DNA from: Pseudomonas mangrovi
Lineage (GTDB): Bacteria > Pseudomonadota > Gammaproteobacteria > Pseudomonadales > Pseudomonadaceae
Direction: 5' to 3'
NCBI RefSeq assembly: GCF_003052585.1
Contig: NZ_QASN01000014.1
Coordinates: forward strand, 79,551 to 143,550
Length of the DNA: 64,000 nucleotides
A program made the position numbers and the translations under genes. Positions 29,669 to 38,349 of this stretch are shown here, one piece after another. Every line of letters begins with the position of its first letter. Position 1 is the stretch's first letter. The notes under the pieces were generated by a model. The model was not told the origin of the DNA and did no database searches. It worked only from the letters and a program-made list of their open reading frames with translations.

Positions 29669-30346
29669 TCAGGGGCTGTAGTAGTAGCCGCGGCCGCGCA
29701 GGGCAAGAATGCGTGGACGTCCGTCAGGGTGCGCGCCGAGTTTGCGCCGCAGGTTGCTCACGTGCATGTCCAGACTGCGGTCGTAGAGGGTTAGCTTGCG
29801 CCCCAGGGCGATCTGCGCCAGCGCCTGTTTGTCCAGCGGTTCGCCCGGCTGCGCCAGCAGTGCTTCGAGGATCTTGCCTTCGGAAAGGGTCAGCAGGCTC
29901 TCCTGCTCGCCGATGCTGACACTGCCGCGTGCCGGGCTGAAGCTGAGGTCGCCGAGCTGCAGCTGGCTGGGCGCGGCGAGCGGCTGGATACGCCGCAACA
30001 CCGCGCGCAGGCGGGCGGTGAGCTCGCGCGGGTCGCAGGGCTTGGCCAGGTAGTCGTCGGCACCCAGCTCAAGGCCGAGGATACGATCCAGCGGTTCGCC
30101 ACGGGCGGAGAGCATCAGTACCGGCAGTTCAGGGTGATCACTGCGCAACCGACGCAGCAGATCCAGGCCACTGCCGTCGGGCAGCATCACGTCGAGCACG
30201 ACTGCCGCCGGGGTGATGCGCGCGAGCGCCCGCCGTGCGCTTTCGCCATCGTGGCAGACCTCGACCTCGAAGCCTTCCTGGGCCAGCCAGCGGCTGAGTA
30301 GTTCGCACAGCTCGCAGTCGTCGTCGATGATCAGCAGCTGGCTCAT
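29669..30346 (-). CDS. cpxR: Envelope-stress response regulator CpxR
   Basis: A 225-residue OmpR-family regulator. The receiver domain (1-115) has the acidic pocket IIDDD (residues 6-10), the phosphoacceptor Asp52 in VVLDVMLPDG, and Lys in DDYLAKP near 100. The DNA-binding winged helix covers about 130-225 (LTLSEGKILEALLAQPGEPL, DMHVSNLRRKLG, GRGYYYS). The ATG at 30346 is preferred over upstream codons because it begins directly with the receiver strand MSQLLIIDDD. It lies 4 nt after the coiled-coil protein's stop. Confidence 0.93.
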   Translation of the reverse strand: MSQLLIIDDDCELCELLSRWLAQEGFEVEVCHDGESARRALARITPAAVVLDVMLPDGSGLDLLRRLRSDHPELPVLMLSARGEPLDRILGLELGADDYLAKPCDPRELTARLRAVLRRIQPLAAPSQLQLGDLSFSPARGSVSIGEQESLLTLSEGKILEALLAQPGEPLDKQALAQIALGRKLTLYDRSLDMHVSNLRRKLGAHPDGRPRILALRGRGYYYSP

Positions 30347-30350
30347 GGCT

Positions 30351-30740
30351 TCAGTTGAACCATTGCCGCTGGCTCTTGCGCCCGCCGCGTAGCAGAGCAC
30401 CGAACAGCATGCCCAGCAGCGCGATGGCGCCGCCGATGGCGAACCACAGCTGCTTTTCGCTCAGCAGCGGTTGTGGCCCATCAGCCTGGGCTGCCTTGAG
30501 CTGGAGCTTGAGACGCTGGTTTTCCTGGCGCAGGCGCTGCACCTGCGCGCCGAGCCCGTTATCGACTGTCGCCTGAGCGGTTTCCAGCAACTCGCTGCGC
30601 GCCGCCTCGCTTTCAGCCAGACGTTGCTGCAGGGCGTCGATCTCCGCCTGCAGGTTGCGGGTTGCATCGTCCGGTTCGGCCTGCAGGCCGGGACAGATCA
30701 GCGTCATCACGAGGAGCAGGGACAGCGAAACCTTGCGCAT
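30351..30740 (-). CDS. Exported coiled-coil protein with C-terminal membrane anchor
   Basis: A 129-residue protein with a signal peptide (MRKVSLSLLLVMTLICPGLQ, cleavage near AEP), a coiled coil from about 28 to 85 (LQAEIDALQQRLAESEAARS and LRQENQRLKLQLKAAQ), and one membrane span at about 98-116 (LWFAIGGAIALLGMLFGALL) with a basic end. The layout equals the C-terminal part of the SH3-domain YgiM/TIGR04211 family but the SH3 domain is absent. It is placed directly before cpxR (4 nt), so it may belong to the envelope-stress module, perhaps as a periplasmic accessory; that is inference. Confidence 0.75.
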   Translation of the reverse strand: MRKVSLSLLLVMTLICPGLQAEPDDATRNLQAEIDALQQRLAESEAARSELLETAQATVDNGLGAQVQRLRQENQRLKLQLKAAQADGPQPLLSEKQLWFAIGGAIALLGMLFGALLRGGRKSQRQWFN

Positions 30741-30762
30741 GGAAACTCCTGTGGGCGCTGCG

Positions 30763-31062
30763 TCAGGGCAGCACTTTCTTGAAAGGTTTGACCTGCACGT
30801 CCGCATAGACCCCAGCGGCGCGGTAGGGGTCGGCGTCTGCCCAGCTCTGCGCCGCCTGCAGGGAGGCGAACTCGGCGACGATCAGGCTGCCGGAAAAGCC
30901 GGCCTCGCCAGGGTCGTTGCTGTCGATGGCCGGGTGCGGGCCGGCCAGCACCAGACGGCCTTCGTGCTTGAGTTGCTCCAGCCTGGCGAGGTGCGCCGGG
31001 CGAGCGTTGAGGCGGGCCGGCAGGGAACCGGGTACGTCGCTGGCGATGATCGCGTAGAGCAT
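30763..31062 (-). CDS. YciI-family protein
   Basis: A 99-residue small protein of the YciI-like family, which has a ferredoxin-like fold. Conserved features are [40 protein letters not shown] with the family histidine, [10 protein letters not shown] and the Asp-rich [12 protein letters not shown] near the end. It begins 1 nt after the yciB stop, the same pairing (yciB-yciI) seen in many proteobacteria. Enzymatic role unknown. Confidence 0.9.
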   Translation of the reverse strand: MLYAIIASDVPGSLPARLNARPAHLARLEQLKHEGRLVLAGPHPAIDSNDPGEAGFSGSLIVAEFASLQAAQSWADADPYRAAGVYADVQVKPFKKVLP

Positions 31063-31063
31063 G

Positions 31064-31666
31064 TCAGTCCTTGGTCTTGTCCAGTGCGGGGTCGCTTTCG
31101 GCGTGCTGCATGTGGCGCGCGATGAACACGCCCTGGCCGATCATGAACAGCAGGGTCATGCCCAGGCTGCCGAAGACTTTGAAGTCCACCCAGATCTCGT
31201 GGAAGGTGAAGGCGACGAACAGGTTGGCCGCGCCACTGAACAGGAAGAACAGCACCCAGGCGATGTTCAGTCGGGTCCAGAGCGCCTGCGGCAGGCTGAT
31301 CGCGTGACCCATGATGCGTTCGATCAGCGGCTTGTCGCCGATGAAGTGACTGGCGGCGAAGGCCGCGGCGAACAGCCAGTTGACCACCGGCGCCTTCCAC
31401 TTGAGGAAGGTCTCGCTGTGGAAAGCGAGGGTCATGCCGCCGAACACCAGGCAGGCGATCAGGGTCAGCCACTGGCTCTTTTCCAGTTTGCGCTGCAGTA
31501 CGAAAAGCACGCCGTAGACGATCACCGAGCTGATGATCAGTACCGCAGTGGCGCTGAAGATGCCGCCAAGGGTGTAGATCTGGCCGAGGATCTCCACCGC
31601 TCGCGGATCGAGTTTGTAGACGATGAAGAAAAGGATCAGCGGGATGAAGTCGATGAATTGTTTCAC
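31064..31666 (-). CDS. yciB: Inner-membrane septation protein A (YciB/IspZ)
   Basis: A 200-residue inner-membrane protein with five hydrophobic spans, involved in envelope integrity and septation together with divisome and elongasome proteins in E. coli. The start is GTG at 31666, giving [20 protein letters not shown], the standard family N-terminus; the frame is open well upstream but without family resemblance. The block [20 protein letters not shown] is diagnostic. It heads the minus-strand series yciB-yciI-coiled-coil-cpxR, so an envelope-maintenance theme runs through the cluster. Confidence 0.94.
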   Translation of the reverse strand: MKQFIDFIPLILFFIVYKLDPRAVEILGQIYTLGGIFSATAVLIISSVIVYGVLFVLQRKLEKSQWLTLIACLVFGGMTLAFHSETFLKWKAPVVNWLFAAAFAASHFIGDKPLIERIMGHAISLPQALWTRLNIAWVLFFLFSGAANLFVAFTFHEIWVDFKVFGSLGMTLLFMIGQGVFIARHMQHAESDPALDKTKD

Positions 31667-31787
31667 GAATGGCAGCCAGGCGCGGGATGAGGCGGCATAA
31701 TAGCAAACCCGCCCCTCGGCGAAAGCGTGCGCTGCGCATCCTGGCGAGATTCCGCCCGCACCGATACAGAGCCCTGCGAGAAACCAC

Positions 31788-32639
31788 GTGAAGATCGATC
31801 TGCATTGCCACAGCAGCGCATCCGACGGTGCCCTGGCGCCGGCCGAAGTCGTCGCCCGCGCCAAATCGCGTGGGGTGGAAGTGCTCGCACTGACCGATCA
31901 CGACACGCTGGAAGGATTGCCCCAGGCGCGCGCCGCCGCCGCCGAGCAGGGTATCCGGCTGGTCGATGGCATAGAGATGTCCTGCCAGTGGGGTGGGGCG
32001 ACCATCCATGTGCTGGGCTATGGCTTCGACGCAGATGCGCCTGCACTCGTGAATGCGATCGCTGCGCTGCACGACGGCCGCTGGCAGCGCGCGGAACTGA
32101 TTTCCAAGCGTCTGGCTCTGAAGGGCATGCAGGGTGCGCTGGAGGGCGCGCGTGAAGTGCAGCGCGAACTGGGCGACAGCGGCAACGCGCCGGCGCGACC
32201 GCACTTCGCCGAATTCATGGTGCGCGCGGGATATGTCGGTGACCGCGCCGAAGCCTTCCGCAAGTGGCTGGGCAACGGCAAGCTGGGCGACGTCAAGCTG
32301 CACTGGCCGGAACTCGCCGATGCGCTGGCGACGCTGCGTGCTGCCGGCGCCTGGATCAGCCTGGCACATCCGCTGCAATACGACTTCACTCGTAGCAAGC
32401 GGCGCAAGCTGCTGGGTGCCTTCATTGCCGGCGGTGGACATTCCCTGGAAGTGGTGAATGGCATGCAGCCGGCCGAGCAGGTCGGCACTCTGGCGATCCT
32501 GGCGCGTGAGTTCGGCATGCTGGTCAGTGCCGGCAGTGACTTCCACGCACCGGGCGACTGGTCGGAGCTGGGCATGTACCGTCCGCTGCCGGAAGATCTT
32601 CCTCCTCTATGGGCGCGTTTTGCCGATGCGTCCGCCTGA
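31788..32639 (+). CDS. rnm: PHP-domain 5'-3' exonuclease (RNase AM, YciV/TrpH type)
   Basis: A 283-residue PHP-domain phosphoesterase; the E. coli relative trims 5' ends of rRNA and degrades short oligonucleotides. Metal ligands appear as [11 protein letters not shown] (His6, His8, Asp13), LTDHDT (Asp, His near 37-39), GIEMSC, LAHPLQY (His near 194), and SAGSDFHAP (Asp, His near 253-255). Translation starts at GTG (31788). It is divergent from yciB with a CATAAT -10-like element at 31696-31701 between. The YciO gene follows after 13 nt, again as in E. coli. Confidence 0.9.
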   Translation: MKIDLHCHSSASDGALAPAEVVARAKSRGVEVLALTDHDTLEGLPQARAAAAEQGIRLVDGIEMSCQWGGATIHVLGYGFDADAPALVNAIAALHDGRWQRAELISKRLALKGMQGALEGAREVQRELGDSGNAPARPHFAEFMVRAGYVGDRAEAFRKWLGNGKLGDVKLHWPELADALATLRAAGAWISLAHPLQYDFTRSKRRKLLGAFIAGGGHSLEVVNGMQPAEQVGTLAILAREFGMLVSAGSDFHAPGDWSELGMYRPLPEDLPPLWARFADASA

Positions 32640-32652
32640 ACATGGAGCTCCC

Positions 32653-33276
32653 TTGAGCCAATTCTTCCAGATTCATCCGGACAATCCCCAGGCACGCCTG
32701 ATCAAGCAGGCGGTGGAGATCATCCGTGCCGGTGGCGTGGTGGTCTATCCGACCGACTCTTCCTATGCGCTGGGCTGCCATATCGGCGACAAGAATGCGG
32801 TCGAACGTATTCGCCGGCTGCGCCAGCTCGACGACAAGCACAACTTCACCCTGGTCTGTCGTGACCTGTCCCAGCTAGGGCTGTTCGCCAAGGTCGACAC
32901 CGCGGCTTTTCGCTTGCTCAAGACGCATACCCCCGGCCCCTACACCTTCATTCTGCCGGCCACACGCGAGGTGCCACGCATGCTGCTGCATGCCAAGCGT
33001 CGCACCATCGGCCTGCGCGTTCCCGGCCAGCCGATTGCCCAGGCGCTGCTGGAGGAGCTCGGCGAGCCGCTGATGAGCGTCAGCCTGATCCTGCCGGGCA
33101 ATACCGAGCCACTGGTCGACCCCTACGAGATGCGCCAGGCGCTGGAACACCATGTCGACCTGATCATCGATGGCGGCTTCGGTGGCCAGGAGCCCTCCAC
33201 GGTGGTCAGCCTGGTGGATGATCAGCCGGAAGTGCTGCGTGTCGGTTGCGGCGATCCTGAACCCTTTGGCGGCTAG
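32653..33276 (+). CDS. yciO: YciO (Sua5/YrdC-fold) protein
   Basis: A 207-residue member of the Sua5/YrdC/YciO superfamily. YrdC and Sua5 make threonylcarbamoyl-AMP for tRNA t6A; the YciO branch is related but its activity is debated. Visible features are VVYPTDSSYALGCHIGDKNA, RRLRQLDDKHNFTLVCRDLS, GPYTFILPATREVPR and TIGLRVPGQP. TTG at 32653 is the likely start, with GGAG 8 nt before it; upstream codons in the frame overlap rnm. Lys and Arg of the KR.....P motif of true synthases are changed to Asp-Asp-Lys-His. Confidence 0.88.
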   Translation: MSQFFQIHPDNPQARLIKQAVEIIRAGGVVVYPTDSSYALGCHIGDKNAVERIRRLRQLDDKHNFTLVCRDLSQLGLFAKVDTAAFRLLKTHTPGPYTFILPATREVPRMLLHAKRRTIGLRVPGQPIAQALLEELGEPLMSVSLILPGNTEPLVDPYEMRQALEHHVDLIIDGGFGGQEPSTVVSLVDDQPEVLRVGCGDPEPFGG

Positions 33277-33306
33277 CGGTCTGGTAGTCAGGCGTGTGCC
33301 TGCGGC

Positions 33307-33312
33307 TATAAT
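33307..33312 (+). promoter_or_regulatory. -10 element of the trpS promoter
   Basis: A perfect TATAAT in GGCTATAATCCCGCCC, 34 nt before the trpS start, the same context as at recQ. The -35 is weak. Confidence 0.55.
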
Positions 33313-33345
33313 CCCGCCCTTGTCCGTTCACCGAAGGAATACCTT

Positions 33346-34560
33346 TTGAGTCTCGTCGATCCGCAGCGCCGAATCCTGTCCGGCATGCGTCCCAGCGGGC
33401 GCCTGCACCTGGGTCACTACCAGGGCGTGCTGAAGAACTGGGTCCGCCTGCAGCATGAGTACGAGTGTTTCTTCTGTATCGTCGACTGGCACGCGCTGAC
33501 CACCGACTATGACGAGGTCGGGCAGATTGCCGGGCATGTCATGGACGTTGCGGTCGACTGGCTGGCGGCGGGCGTCAGCCCCAGCTCCGCCACCCTGTTC
33601 GTGCAGTCGCAGGTTCCCGAGCACGCCGAGTTGCATCTGCTGCTGTCGATGATCACGCCACTCTCCTGGCTGGAGCGGGTGCCTTCGTTCAAGGAACAGA
33701 AGGAGAGCCTGGCGCACAAGGATCTGGACACCTTCGGCTTTCTTGGCTACCCGCTGCTGCAGGCAGCCGACATCCTGCTCTACCGTGCCGGCTGGGTGCC
33801 GGTTGGTTCCGATCAGCTGCCACACGTGGAATTCGCCCGCGACGTGGCGCGCCGCTTCAACCACCTGTATGGCCGCGAGCCGGGCTTCGAAGAGAAGGCC
33901 GAGGCGGCGATCCTCAAGCTCGGTCGCAAGGGCGCCAAGCTCTACAGCAGCCTGCGCAAGAGCTTCCAGGAGCAGGGTGACGTCGAGGCGCTGGAGACCG
34001 CCCGGGCCTTTCTGCGTGAACAGCAGAGCATCACCCTGGGCGACCGCGAGCGGTTGTTCGGCTATCTCGAGGGCGCCGGCAAGCTGATCCTGCCCGAGCC
34101 CCAGGCCATGCTTGGCAGCGCGCCGCGGATGCCCGGCCTGGACGGCGGCAAGATGTCCAAGTCGAACGACAATGCGATCTTCCTGCGCGACACCCCTGAC
34201 GAGATTGGCGACAAGCTGCGACGCATGCCCACCGATCCGGCTCGTGTGCATCGCAACGATCCCGGCGAGCCACAGCGCTGTCCGGTCTGGCAGCTGCACG
34301 AGCAGTACTCCGATGAGAACACCCGTGACTGGGTGCAGCAGGGCTGCCGCAGCGCCGGCATCGGTTGCCTGGAATGCAAGGCGCCGCTGACCGAGGCGAT
34401 CTGCCAGGAGTTGGCGCCGCTGCAGGCACGTGCCGCCGAGTACGAGGCCAGCCCCGAGCTGGTCCGCAGCATCCTCGCCGAAGGCGCCGAGAAGGCGCGC
34501 GACGAAGCCCGCGACACCCTGGTCGAGGTGCGCCAGGCGCTGGGTCTGGTGTACCGGTGA
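33346..34560 (+). CDS. trpS: Tryptophanyl-tRNA synthetase
   Basis: Charges tRNA-Trp. The 404-residue class Ic enzyme has the HIGH-type motif GRLHLGHYQGVL (HLGH at 21-24) and KMSKS in GGKMSKSNDNAIF near 268. Translation appears to start at TTG (33346), behind CGAAGGAATACC. At 404 residues it is longer than the E. coli type (334), with an extra segment between about 180 and 245 (KLYSSLRKSFQEQGDVEALE) and a C-terminal cysteine pair (CRSAGIGCLECK), the longer type seen in Pseudomonas. scpA begins 7 nt downstream, so trpS leads a trpS-scpA-scpB unit. Confidence 0.95.
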   Translation: MSLVDPQRRILSGMRPSGRLHLGHYQGVLKNWVRLQHEYECFFCIVDWHALTTDYDEVGQIAGHVMDVAVDWLAAGVSPSSATLFVQSQVPEHAELHLLLSMITPLSWLERVPSFKEQKESLAHKDLDTFGFLGYPLLQAADILLYRAGWVPVGSDQLPHVEFARDVARRFNHLYGREPGFEEKAEAAILKLGRKGAKLYSSLRKSFQEQGDVEALETARAFLREQQSITLGDRERLFGYLEGAGKLILPEPQAMLGSAPRMPGLDGGKMSKSNDNAIFLRDTPDEIGDKLRRMPTDPARVHRNDPGEPQRCPVWQLHEQYSDENTRDWVQQGCRSAGIGCLECKAPLTEAICQELAPLQARAAEYEASPELVRSILAEGAEKARDEARDTLVEVRQALGLVYR

Positions 34561-34567
34561 TGACCCG

Positions 34568-35380
34568 GTGAGCGAGCAGCAGGAGAGCGCCGCCCCCGAG
34601 CAGCACGAGCTGCCGTTTGCGCTGGTGTACGGCCAGGCGGTCACCGAGCTGCCGCTCGATCTGTACATTCCGCCGGATGCGCTGGAAGTCTTTCTCGAGG
34701 CCTTCGAGGGGCCACTGGACCTGCTGCTCTACCTGATCCGCAAGCAGAACATCGATGTGCTCGACATACCGGTCGCCGAGATCACCCACCAGTACATGGG
34801 CTATGTCGAGCTGATGCAGTCGGTGCGCCTGGAGCTGGCTGCCGAATACCTGGTGATGGCCGCCATGCTGGCCGAGATCAAGTCGCGCATGCTGCTGCCG
34901 CGATCCAGCGAGGCCACCGAGGAAGAAGAGGATCCACGTGCCGAGCTGATCCGCCGCCTGCAGGAGTACGAGCGCTACAAGGCCGCGGCCGAGGGCATCG
35001 ATGCGCTGCCGCGGGTCGGTCGCGACATCAGTGTGCCGCGCCTGGACGCCCCCGATGCCCGCGCCCGTCGGCTACTGCCGGACGTCAGTCTGGAAGAGGT
35101 GCTGCTGGCGATGGCCGAGGTGCTGCGTCGCGCCGACATGTTCGAGAGCCATCAGATCACCCGCGAGGCGCTGTCCACCCGTGAGCGCATGAGCGAGGTG
35201 CTGGAGCGCCTGAAGGGTGGCGCTTTCGTGCCCTTCGTCGAGCTGTTTGCCGCCAGCGAAGGGCGCCTCGGCGTGGTGGTGACGTTCATGGCGGTGCTGG
35301 AGCTGATCAAGGAGTCGCTGGTCGAGCTGGTGCAGAACGAGGCCTTCGGCGCCATCCATGTCCGGGCGCGTGGCGAATGA
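34568..35380 (+). CDS. scpA: Segregation and condensation protein A
   Basis: The kleisin of the SMC-ScpAB condensin, bridging SMC heads for chromosome segregation. The 270-residue product has an extra N-terminal stretch (about 35 residues) before the family block FEGPLDLLLYLIRKQNIDVL, then IPVAEITHQYMGYVELMQSV, YLVMAAMLAEIKSRMLLP, a C-terminal winged helix after about 200 (FVPFVELFAASEGRLGVVVT). The start is GTG at 34568, 7 nt after trpS. scpB overlaps it by context: its ATG lies 13 nt after the scpA stop. Its SMC partner is outside the window. Confidence 0.95.
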   Translation: MSEQQESAAPEQHELPFALVYGQAVTELPLDLYIPPDALEVFLEAFEGPLDLLLYLIRKQNIDVLDIPVAEITHQYMGYVELMQSVRLELAAEYLVMAAMLAEIKSRMLLPRSSEATEEEEDPRAELIRRLQEYERYKAAAEGIDALPRVGRDISVPRLDAPDARARRLLPDVSLEEVLLAMAEVLRRADMFESHQITREALSTRERMSEVLERLKGGAFVPFVELFAASEGRLGVVVTFMAVLELIKESLVELVQNEAFGAIHVRARGE

Positions 35381-35393
35381 GGAAGTCGAAACG

Positions 35394-36158
35394 ATGAATC
35401 TGTCCGACCCGCGCGAGTTGTCCGCGTTGCTCGAAGCCTTGCTGCTGGCGCACGGCAAGCCGCTGTCGCTGGAAAAGCTGCAGGAGCTGTTCGAGGAGGC
35501 CGAGCGGCCGGAGCCTGCAGTTTTTCGCCAGGCGCTGGAGCTGCTGGCGGCGTCCTGCGAGGGCCGTGCGTTCGAGTTGCGCGAGGTCGGCAGCGGCTAC
35601 CGGCTGCAGGTGCGCGAGCGTTTCTCGCCCTGGGTCGGTCGACTCTGGGAGGAACGCCCGCAACGCTACTCCCGCGCCATGCTGGAAACGCTCGCGTTGA
35701 TCGCCTATCGCCAGCCGATCACCCGTGGCGAGATCGAGGATGTGCGCGGCGTCGCGGTCAACAGTCACATCGTCAAGACCTTGCTGGAGCGCGAATGGAT
35801 TCGCGTGGTCGGTTATCGCGATGTGCCGGGCAAGCCGGCGATGTTCGCCACCACCCGGGCGTTTCTCGATCACTTCGATCTGAAGAGTCTCGAGGACCTG
35901 CCGCCGCTGGCCGCGCTGCGCGAGCTGGAGCCGGAGCCGGTGCTGGCCTTCGAGGATGCGCAGGTTCCGGACGGGCTGCAGGCGCGGGCCGATCTTGCCG
36001 CAGCCGAGCAGGGCGACGCCGAGCCGGCGGAAGAGACCAGCTTCCGCAGCCTGCTCGCCGAACTGGATCAGATGGAGGAAGGTCTGAAGATTGACTTCGA
36101 TGATCTTGCACGCGAGGACTCCGAGCCTTCGCTGCCCGACGAGCCGGATGAGCGTTGA
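35394..36158 (+). CDS. scpB: Segregation and condensation protein B
   Basis: Partner of ScpA in the SMC condensin. The 254-residue product has two winged helices: LSALLEALLLAHGKPLSLEK at the N-terminus and the highly typical YSRAMLETLALIAYRQPITR, GEIEDVRGVAVNSHIVKTLL near 95-130, then RDVPGKPAMFATTRAFLDHF. A long acidic tail (after about 185) is common in Pseudomonas ScpB. The ATG at 35394 is chosen for its resemblance to the family start; the frame is open to 35358 within scpA. The DUF1289 gene overlaps its last codons. Confidence 0.94.
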   Translation: MNLSDPRELSALLEALLLAHGKPLSLEKLQELFEEAERPEPAVFRQALELLAASCEGRAFELREVGSGYRLQVRERFSPWVGRLWEERPQRYSRAMLETLALIAYRQPITRGEIEDVRGVAVNSHIVKTLLEREWIRVVGYRDVPGKPAMFATTRAFLDHFDLKSLEDLPPLAALRELEPEPVLAFEDAQVPDGLQARADLAAAEQGDAEPAEETSFRSLLAELDQMEEGLKIDFDDLAREDSEPSLPDEPDER

Positions 36159-36363
36159 GCGGCCCGTCATGAAGGAAGTGCAAAGTCCGTGCATTGACGT
36201 CTGCAAGTTCGAGAACGAGCTCTGCCTGGGCTGTGGTCGCAGCAAGGCGCAGATTCGCGCCTGGAAGACCCTGGACAACCCGGCGCGCCGGGCTGTGCTG
36301 GCTGAGGCCGACATGAACCTGATCGTGCTGGCCGCCCAGGGGCTGCGCCGTTACAGCAGGTGA
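36148..36363 (+). CDS. DUF1289-family small cysteine protein
   Basis: A 71-residue protein with the DUF1289 pattern VQSPCIDVCKFENELCLGCG, then a helical part (IRAWKTLDNPARRAVLAEAD). The four cysteines suggest an Fe-S or zinc site. The ATG at 36148 overlaps the scpB end by 11 nt; ATG 36169, seven residues in, is an equally possible start. Placement after scpB suggests the same transcript. Function is unknown. Confidence 0.85.
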   Translation: MSVERPVMKEVQSPCIDVCKFENELCLGCGRSKAQIRAWKTLDNPARRAVLAEADMNLIVLAAQGLRRYSR

Positions 36364-36552
36364 GTGCGGCGCCGCAGCGCCGGGCGGCGGAGCGTGGCAA
36401 ATGCGCGCTTAATCGCCGCCAAGCGCGTATGATTCGCGGCCCTGTTGTTTGCCTGCTTGACTGAGCAGGCGCCGTTCAGCAACGAATTTCTGCCCGCGAC
36501 GCCCGTCGCAGGCCATCCGCAACACCCTTTGTCTCACCGGGAGGTGCCCAGC

Positions 36553-37932
36553 ATGAGCGATACCGAATTCAGCCCCGCCGGGGAAAAACTGCAGAAGGTC
36601 CTGGCCCGCATCGGCCTGGCCTCGCGTCGCGATCTGGAAACCTGGATCAGCGAAGGCCGGGTCAAGGTCAATGGCGTGGTCGCCACCCTTGGCCAGCGCG
36701 TCGACAGTCATGACGCCATTTCGGTCGATGGCCGCCTGATCGCCCGCGAGGAAGTGGCCGCCAACGTGCGCCGCGTGCTGATCTACAACAAGCCCGACGG
36801 CGAGATCTGCACCCGCGACGATCCGGAAGGCCGGCCGACGGTGTTCGACCGCCTGCCGAAGGCCAAGGAAGGACGCTGGATCAACATCGGCCGCCTCGAC
36901 ATCAACACCACCGGCCTGCTGATGTTCACCACCGACGGCGAGCTGGCCAACCGCCTGATGCACCCCTCCTACCAGATGGATCGCGAGTACGCGGTGCGGG
37001 TACGTGGCGAAGTCACCGAAGAGATGATCGAGCTGCTCAAGACCGGCGTCATGCTCGAGGACGGTCCGGCCAAGTTCACCGACATCAAGGAAGCGCCGGG
37101 CGGCGAAGGCTTCAACCACTGGTACCACTGCGTGGTGATGGAAGGCCGCAATCGCGAGGTGCGCCGCCTCTGGGAATCCCAGGGGCTGGTGGTCAGCCGC
37201 CTGAAGCGCGTGCGCTTCGGTCCGGTATTCCTCACCTCTGACCTGACCATGGGCCGCTGGCGTGAAATGAGCCAGTACGAGGTCGACATCCTCGCTGCCG
37301 AGGTCGGCCTCAAGTCGATTTCCCTGCCGGCGATGAAGGGCAAGGAGCGCGAGAAACTCGAGCGCCAGCAGCGCAAACTGGTCAAGCCGATCGGCCGCGC
37401 CGGCCGGGGCGAGCGCTCGACCACCGAGAGTCGCGCCGAGCGCCCGACGCGGGTCAAGCGCGAGGATTCCGCCGCACGTCCGGCACGTTCGCGCCCGGCC
37501 GAGGGTGGCCGCAGTGGCTCCGACGAGCGTCCACGTCCGGGCAAGCCGGCCGCGCGTGAAACCGGTCGCAGTGCACCGGCTGGTCGTCCGGCGCGGGTGC
37601 TGCGCCCGCCGCTCGACGAAGCCGGCGGCAATTCCGAGCGTCCCGCTCGCGCGCCGCGCCGCGACGATGACCGTCCGGCCAAGCCGCGCAAGCCGGCAGA
37701 GCGCAGTTCAGGCTCGAAGCCGGGTAGCCAGTCGGGTCCCAAGCGCAGTCCGAAGGGCAGCGAGGTAGCGGATCGTCCGCGCGACCAGAACAAGAAGCGT
37801 CCGGCACCCAAGCGTGACGAGAGCGCCAGCGACAGCGCGCGCCCTGCGCGCAAACCGGCTGCCGCGCCGGCTAAGCGCCGCAGCATCCCGGCCAGCGAAG
37901 GCCAGCGCCCGGGCTTCGGCCGCAAGCGCTGA
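36553..37932 (+). CDS. rluB: 23S rRNA pseudouridine(2605) synthase RluB
   Basis: Forms pseudouridine 2605 in 23S rRNA. The 459-residue product has an N-terminal S4 RNA-binding domain (KLQKVLARIGLASRRDLETW, 12-60) and the RsuA/RluB catalytic domain with Asp116 in GRLDINTTGLLMF and GRNREVRRLWESQGLVVSRL. From about residue 290 to the end runs a low-complexity tail of some 165 residues dominated by Arg, Pro, Ser, Lys and Ala, absent from E. coli RluB (291 residues) but seen in Pseudomonas. The tail probably adds RNA-binding charge. The ATG at 36553 has a CGGGAGG ribosome site. Confidence 0.95.
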   Translation: MSDTEFSPAGEKLQKVLARIGLASRRDLETWISEGRVKVNGVVATLGQRVDSHDAISVDGRLIAREEVAANVRRVLIYNKPDGEICTRDDPEGRPTVFDRLPKAKEGRWINIGRLDINTTGLLMFTTDGELANRLMHPSYQMDREYAVRVRGEVTEEMIELLKTGVMLEDGPAKFTDIKEAPGGEGFNHWYHCVVMEGRNREVRRLWESQGLVVSRLKRVRFGPVFLTSDLTMGRWREMSQYEVDILAAEVGLKSISLPAMKGKEREKLERQQRKLVKPIGRAGRGERSTTESRAERPTRVKREDSAARPARSRPAEGGRSGSDERPRPGKPAARETGRSAPAGRPARVLRPPLDEAGGNSERPARAPRRDDDRPAKPRKPAERSSGSKPGSQSGPKRSPKGSEVADRPRDQNKKRPAPKRDESASDSARPARKPAAAPAKRRSIPASEGQRPGFGRKR

Positions 37933-37973
37933 CGGATCGCCACTGCGCCGAAACCTTCACACTTCCTCCGGCC

Positions 37974-38127
37974 TTTCCCTCTCCATCGGGAGAGGGTGCC
38001 GAAGGCGGGTGAGGGGAGTTTCAGGAGACTCGCGGTTCGTTCTGGGACAGCGCACGCTAGGCACCCTGCAGCGACACTCCTCCCTCAACCGGCGCTGCGC
38101 GCCACCTTCTCCCGGAGGGAGAAGGAC
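37974..38127. repeat. REPIN copy A (inverted REP pair)
   Basis: A forward REP (CCCTCTCC...GGAGAGGGTGCCG, 37974-38015) is followed about 65 nt later by a reverse REP (38080-38127) containing CCGGCGCTGCGCGCC and CTTCTCCCGGAGGGAGAAG. Together with copy B it fills the gap between the convergent rluB and rapA. Confidence 0.85.
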
Positions 38128-38180
38128 AGCTGTGGGGCGATGGCGCGGGGTGGGCTAATAGAGCCTCGATTGTGCACGGC

Positions 38181-38332
38181 TTTTCCCTCTCCATCAGGAG
38201 AGGGTGCCGAAGGCGGGTGAGGGATGCATCAGGCGACTCGTTGCCTGTTCCGGAGCAGGTCCCGCCGAGCCCCCTGCAGCACTAACCCTCCCTCATCCGG
38301 CGCTGCGCGCCACCTTCTCCCGGAGGGAGAAG
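38181..38332. repeat. REPIN copy B (inverted REP pair)
   Basis: Second forward REP (38181-38224) and reverse REP (38290-38332), nearly identical to copy A in the REP arms; the roughly 65-nt centres differ but share the CCCTGCAGC stretch. No RAYT transposase gene is in the window to mobilise them. Confidence 0.85.
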
Positions 38333-38349
38333 AAAAGCGCGGCAGGCTC

